Shown: piece after piece, positions 5,993 through 6,938 of the stretch
Layout: every line of letters begins with the position of its first letter
How positions within the stretch are numbered: position 1 is the stretch's first letter
Assembly: GCA_947176475.1 (NCBI GenBank)
Contig: CAMWQX010000056.1
Location: 1 to 6,938, forward strand
From: an uncultured Bacillota bacterium
Lineage (GTDB): Bacteria; Bacillota_I; Bacilli_A; RF39; UBA660
Direction of reading: 5' to 3'
DNA length: 6,938 nt
Made by a program: the position numbers and the translations under genes
Notes under the pieces: model-generated
The model's database searches: none
What the model saw: the letters and a program-made list of their open reading frames with translations, nothing else
Told to the model about the DNA's origin: nothing

Positions 5993-6019
5993 AAAAAAGT
6001 AAAGTATTTACACTTTACT
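5993..6019 (-). terminator. Rho-independent terminator of the Wzz/CpsC gene
   Basis: On the minus strand AGTAAAGT and ACTTTACT form a perfect 8-pair stem with a 6-base loop, followed by six T (5993-5998). The TAA stop codon (6017-6015) is within the 5' arm. Confidence 0.87.
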
Positions 6020-6938
6020 CATCTAAATTACTCTTATCGTAATATTTTTTTCTTGTACGAGTTGCTAGTACCTTCGTATTCTCAAAATCATCATCTATTG
6101 ATGAAACCTTAACTGGTCTCTTTTGATTTTCAATTTCGTCAACATCAATTGGCACTGGTTTAGCTACTCTTTTACGTGTTTCTTTGTCATCTGTATCATC
6201 TTTTAATACACGTTTTTTCACATCACTTGAGCTTTTCTTTGCATCACTCTTAGTTACTTTAATATCCACTTGATTCTTAGACATCATACGTTTAATATCT
6301 TCATCTTCTTCATCCACTTCGACAATCTCTTTTTCAATTGGTAAAAGTGGTGCTTCGATATCTGACATATGTTTCTTAGCAAGATCTTTATAATATTTTC
6401 TATGTTGTGAAGCTTTAACTTTTTCACGAGATATAGGTACAAGACCGATAACTGGTAATCCTGTAGCCTTTTCAATATCTTCTTCATTCTTAATAGTTGT
6501 ATCAAAGTAGAATATCAAGAATATTGCTGCCACAGCTACAAATGCACCAGCGATGGTTGCAATACCTACAATTTTAGTAATAGACGCTGAAGATGGAGTT
6601 TCACTCTCTTCTGCCGTATCTATTATACTAATATTTTCAATTTTATAAATATCAACAATTTCCTTTGTAAATACTCCTGCTATATTATTAGCAATAGCTG
6701 CTGCTAACTCGGCATTTTCATCTGTTACACTTATACGGATAATTGATGTATCATTTACCGAACTTACGGCAATTTGCGAATATAATTTGCTAAACGACTT
6801 ATCCAAATTTAATTCTTCAATAGTTTGTCTTAATACTCGCTTACTTCTAATAATTTCACTATAAGTTGTTACCAATGACTTATTTAAATTTACATCAGTT
6901 GATGATATTGCTGTATTAGAATTTGCTTGGTTCAAAAG
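6015..6938 (-). CDS. Wzz/CpsC-type polysaccharide chain-length protein, 5'-truncated, with a long charged tail
   Basis: The frame is open to the window edge; the start codon and first membrane segment lie outside, and the TTG at 6935 is only an internal Leu codon. Numbering from that codon, residues 14-105 match the extracytoplasmic part of CpsC/YveK proteins, including LNKSLVTTYSEIIRSKRVL, DTSIIRISVTDENAELAAAIAN and the IDTAEESETPSSAS stretch before the membrane. The second membrane segment is about 120-144. It is followed by the family signature DTTIKNEEDIEKATGLPVIGLVP (145-167). Such proteins set capsule or exopolysaccharide chain length and usually activate a tyrosine kinase (CpsD/YwqD type). 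Relatives normally end near this signature. Here about 139 further residues follow, strongly charged and probably disordered, with no Walker motif, so no kinase is fused. A terminator at the stop codon shows the gene is last in its transcript. Confidence 0.9.
   Translation of the reverse strand, partial: LLNQANSNTAISSTDVNLNKSLVTTYSEIIRSKRVLRQTIEELNLDKSFSKLYSQIAVSSVNDTSIIRISVTDENAELAAAIANNIAGVFTKEIVDIYKIENISIIDTAEESETPSSASITKIVGIATIAGAFVAVAAIFLIFYFDTTIKNEEDIEKATGLPVIGLVPISREKVKASQHRKYYKDLAKKHMSDIEAPLLPIEKEIVEVDEEDEDIKRMMSKNQVDIKVTKSDAKKSSSDVKKRVLKDDTDDKETRKRVAKPVPIDVDEIENQKRPVKVSSIDDDFENTKVLATRTRKKYYDKSNLDE

Noticed and set aside
6284..6505. 73-codon minus-strand frame inside the Wzz gene
   Set aside because: It is an out-of-frame shadow of the Wzz C-terminal region with no ribosome site.
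1..6938. CRISPR array, insertion sequence, phage attachment site, tRNA or riboswitch
   Set aside because: I saw no regularly spaced repeats, transposase motifs, long terminal repeats, cloverleaf sequence or long structured leader. All gaps between genes are shorter than 170 bases and are mostly filled by promoters and terminators.

Overview
The window reads as a piece of chromosome from a low-GC Gram-positive bacterium (Bacillota). The DNA is AT-rich, Shine-Dalgarno sites are strong, promoters are sigma-A-like, T-tailed hairpin terminators are frequent, and the gene set is of Firmicutes type (MurG, a VanY-type carboxypeptidase, a CpsC/Wzz-type chain-length protein, HU). A lineage among the gut Bacilli/Erysipelotrichia is a guess; nothing here fixes it. 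All eight genes lie on the minus strand, so transcription runs from high to low coordinates, and no gap between genes exceeds 300 bases.

In the direction of transcription: (1) 6938-6015, the C-terminal part of a Wzz/CpsC polysaccharide chain-length protein with an unusually long charged tail, closed by a terminator. (2) 5915-5067, a soluble protein of 282 residues that I do not recognise, with its own terminator. (3) 4941-4669, the nucleoid protein HU, alone between terminators. (4) 4561-3563, a membrane-anchored VanY/DacB-type D,D-carboxypeptidase. (5) 3504-2581, a membrane-anchored transglutaminase-like protein with an intact Cys-His-Asp triad. (6) 2488-1331, a secreted or anchored SGNH/GDSL-type hydrolase. 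(7) 1163-78, MurG, the lipid II synthase. (8) 58-1, the first 19 codons of a Lys-rich protein probably co-transcribed with murG.

The window is dominated by envelope functions: lipid II synthesis (MurG), stem-peptide trimming (VanY-type), two extracytoplasmic enzymes of unknown substrate, and polysaccharide length control. It is not one operon. Most genes have their own promoter and terminator. The transglutaminase and SGNH genes carry nearly matching promoter-leader regions (perfect TTGACA-17-TATAAT, a shared block around and upstream of the -35, a GGGGG ribosome site), which suggests matched expression. Three terminators have the stop codon inside the hairpin stem, a sign of compact gene ends.

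I saw no tRNA or rRNA gene, CRISPR array, insertion sequence, prophage or defence gene. The least explained items are the unknown 282-residue protein, the Wzz tail with paired KYY motifs, the SGNH enzyme lacking Asp at its usual position, and the matched promoters.
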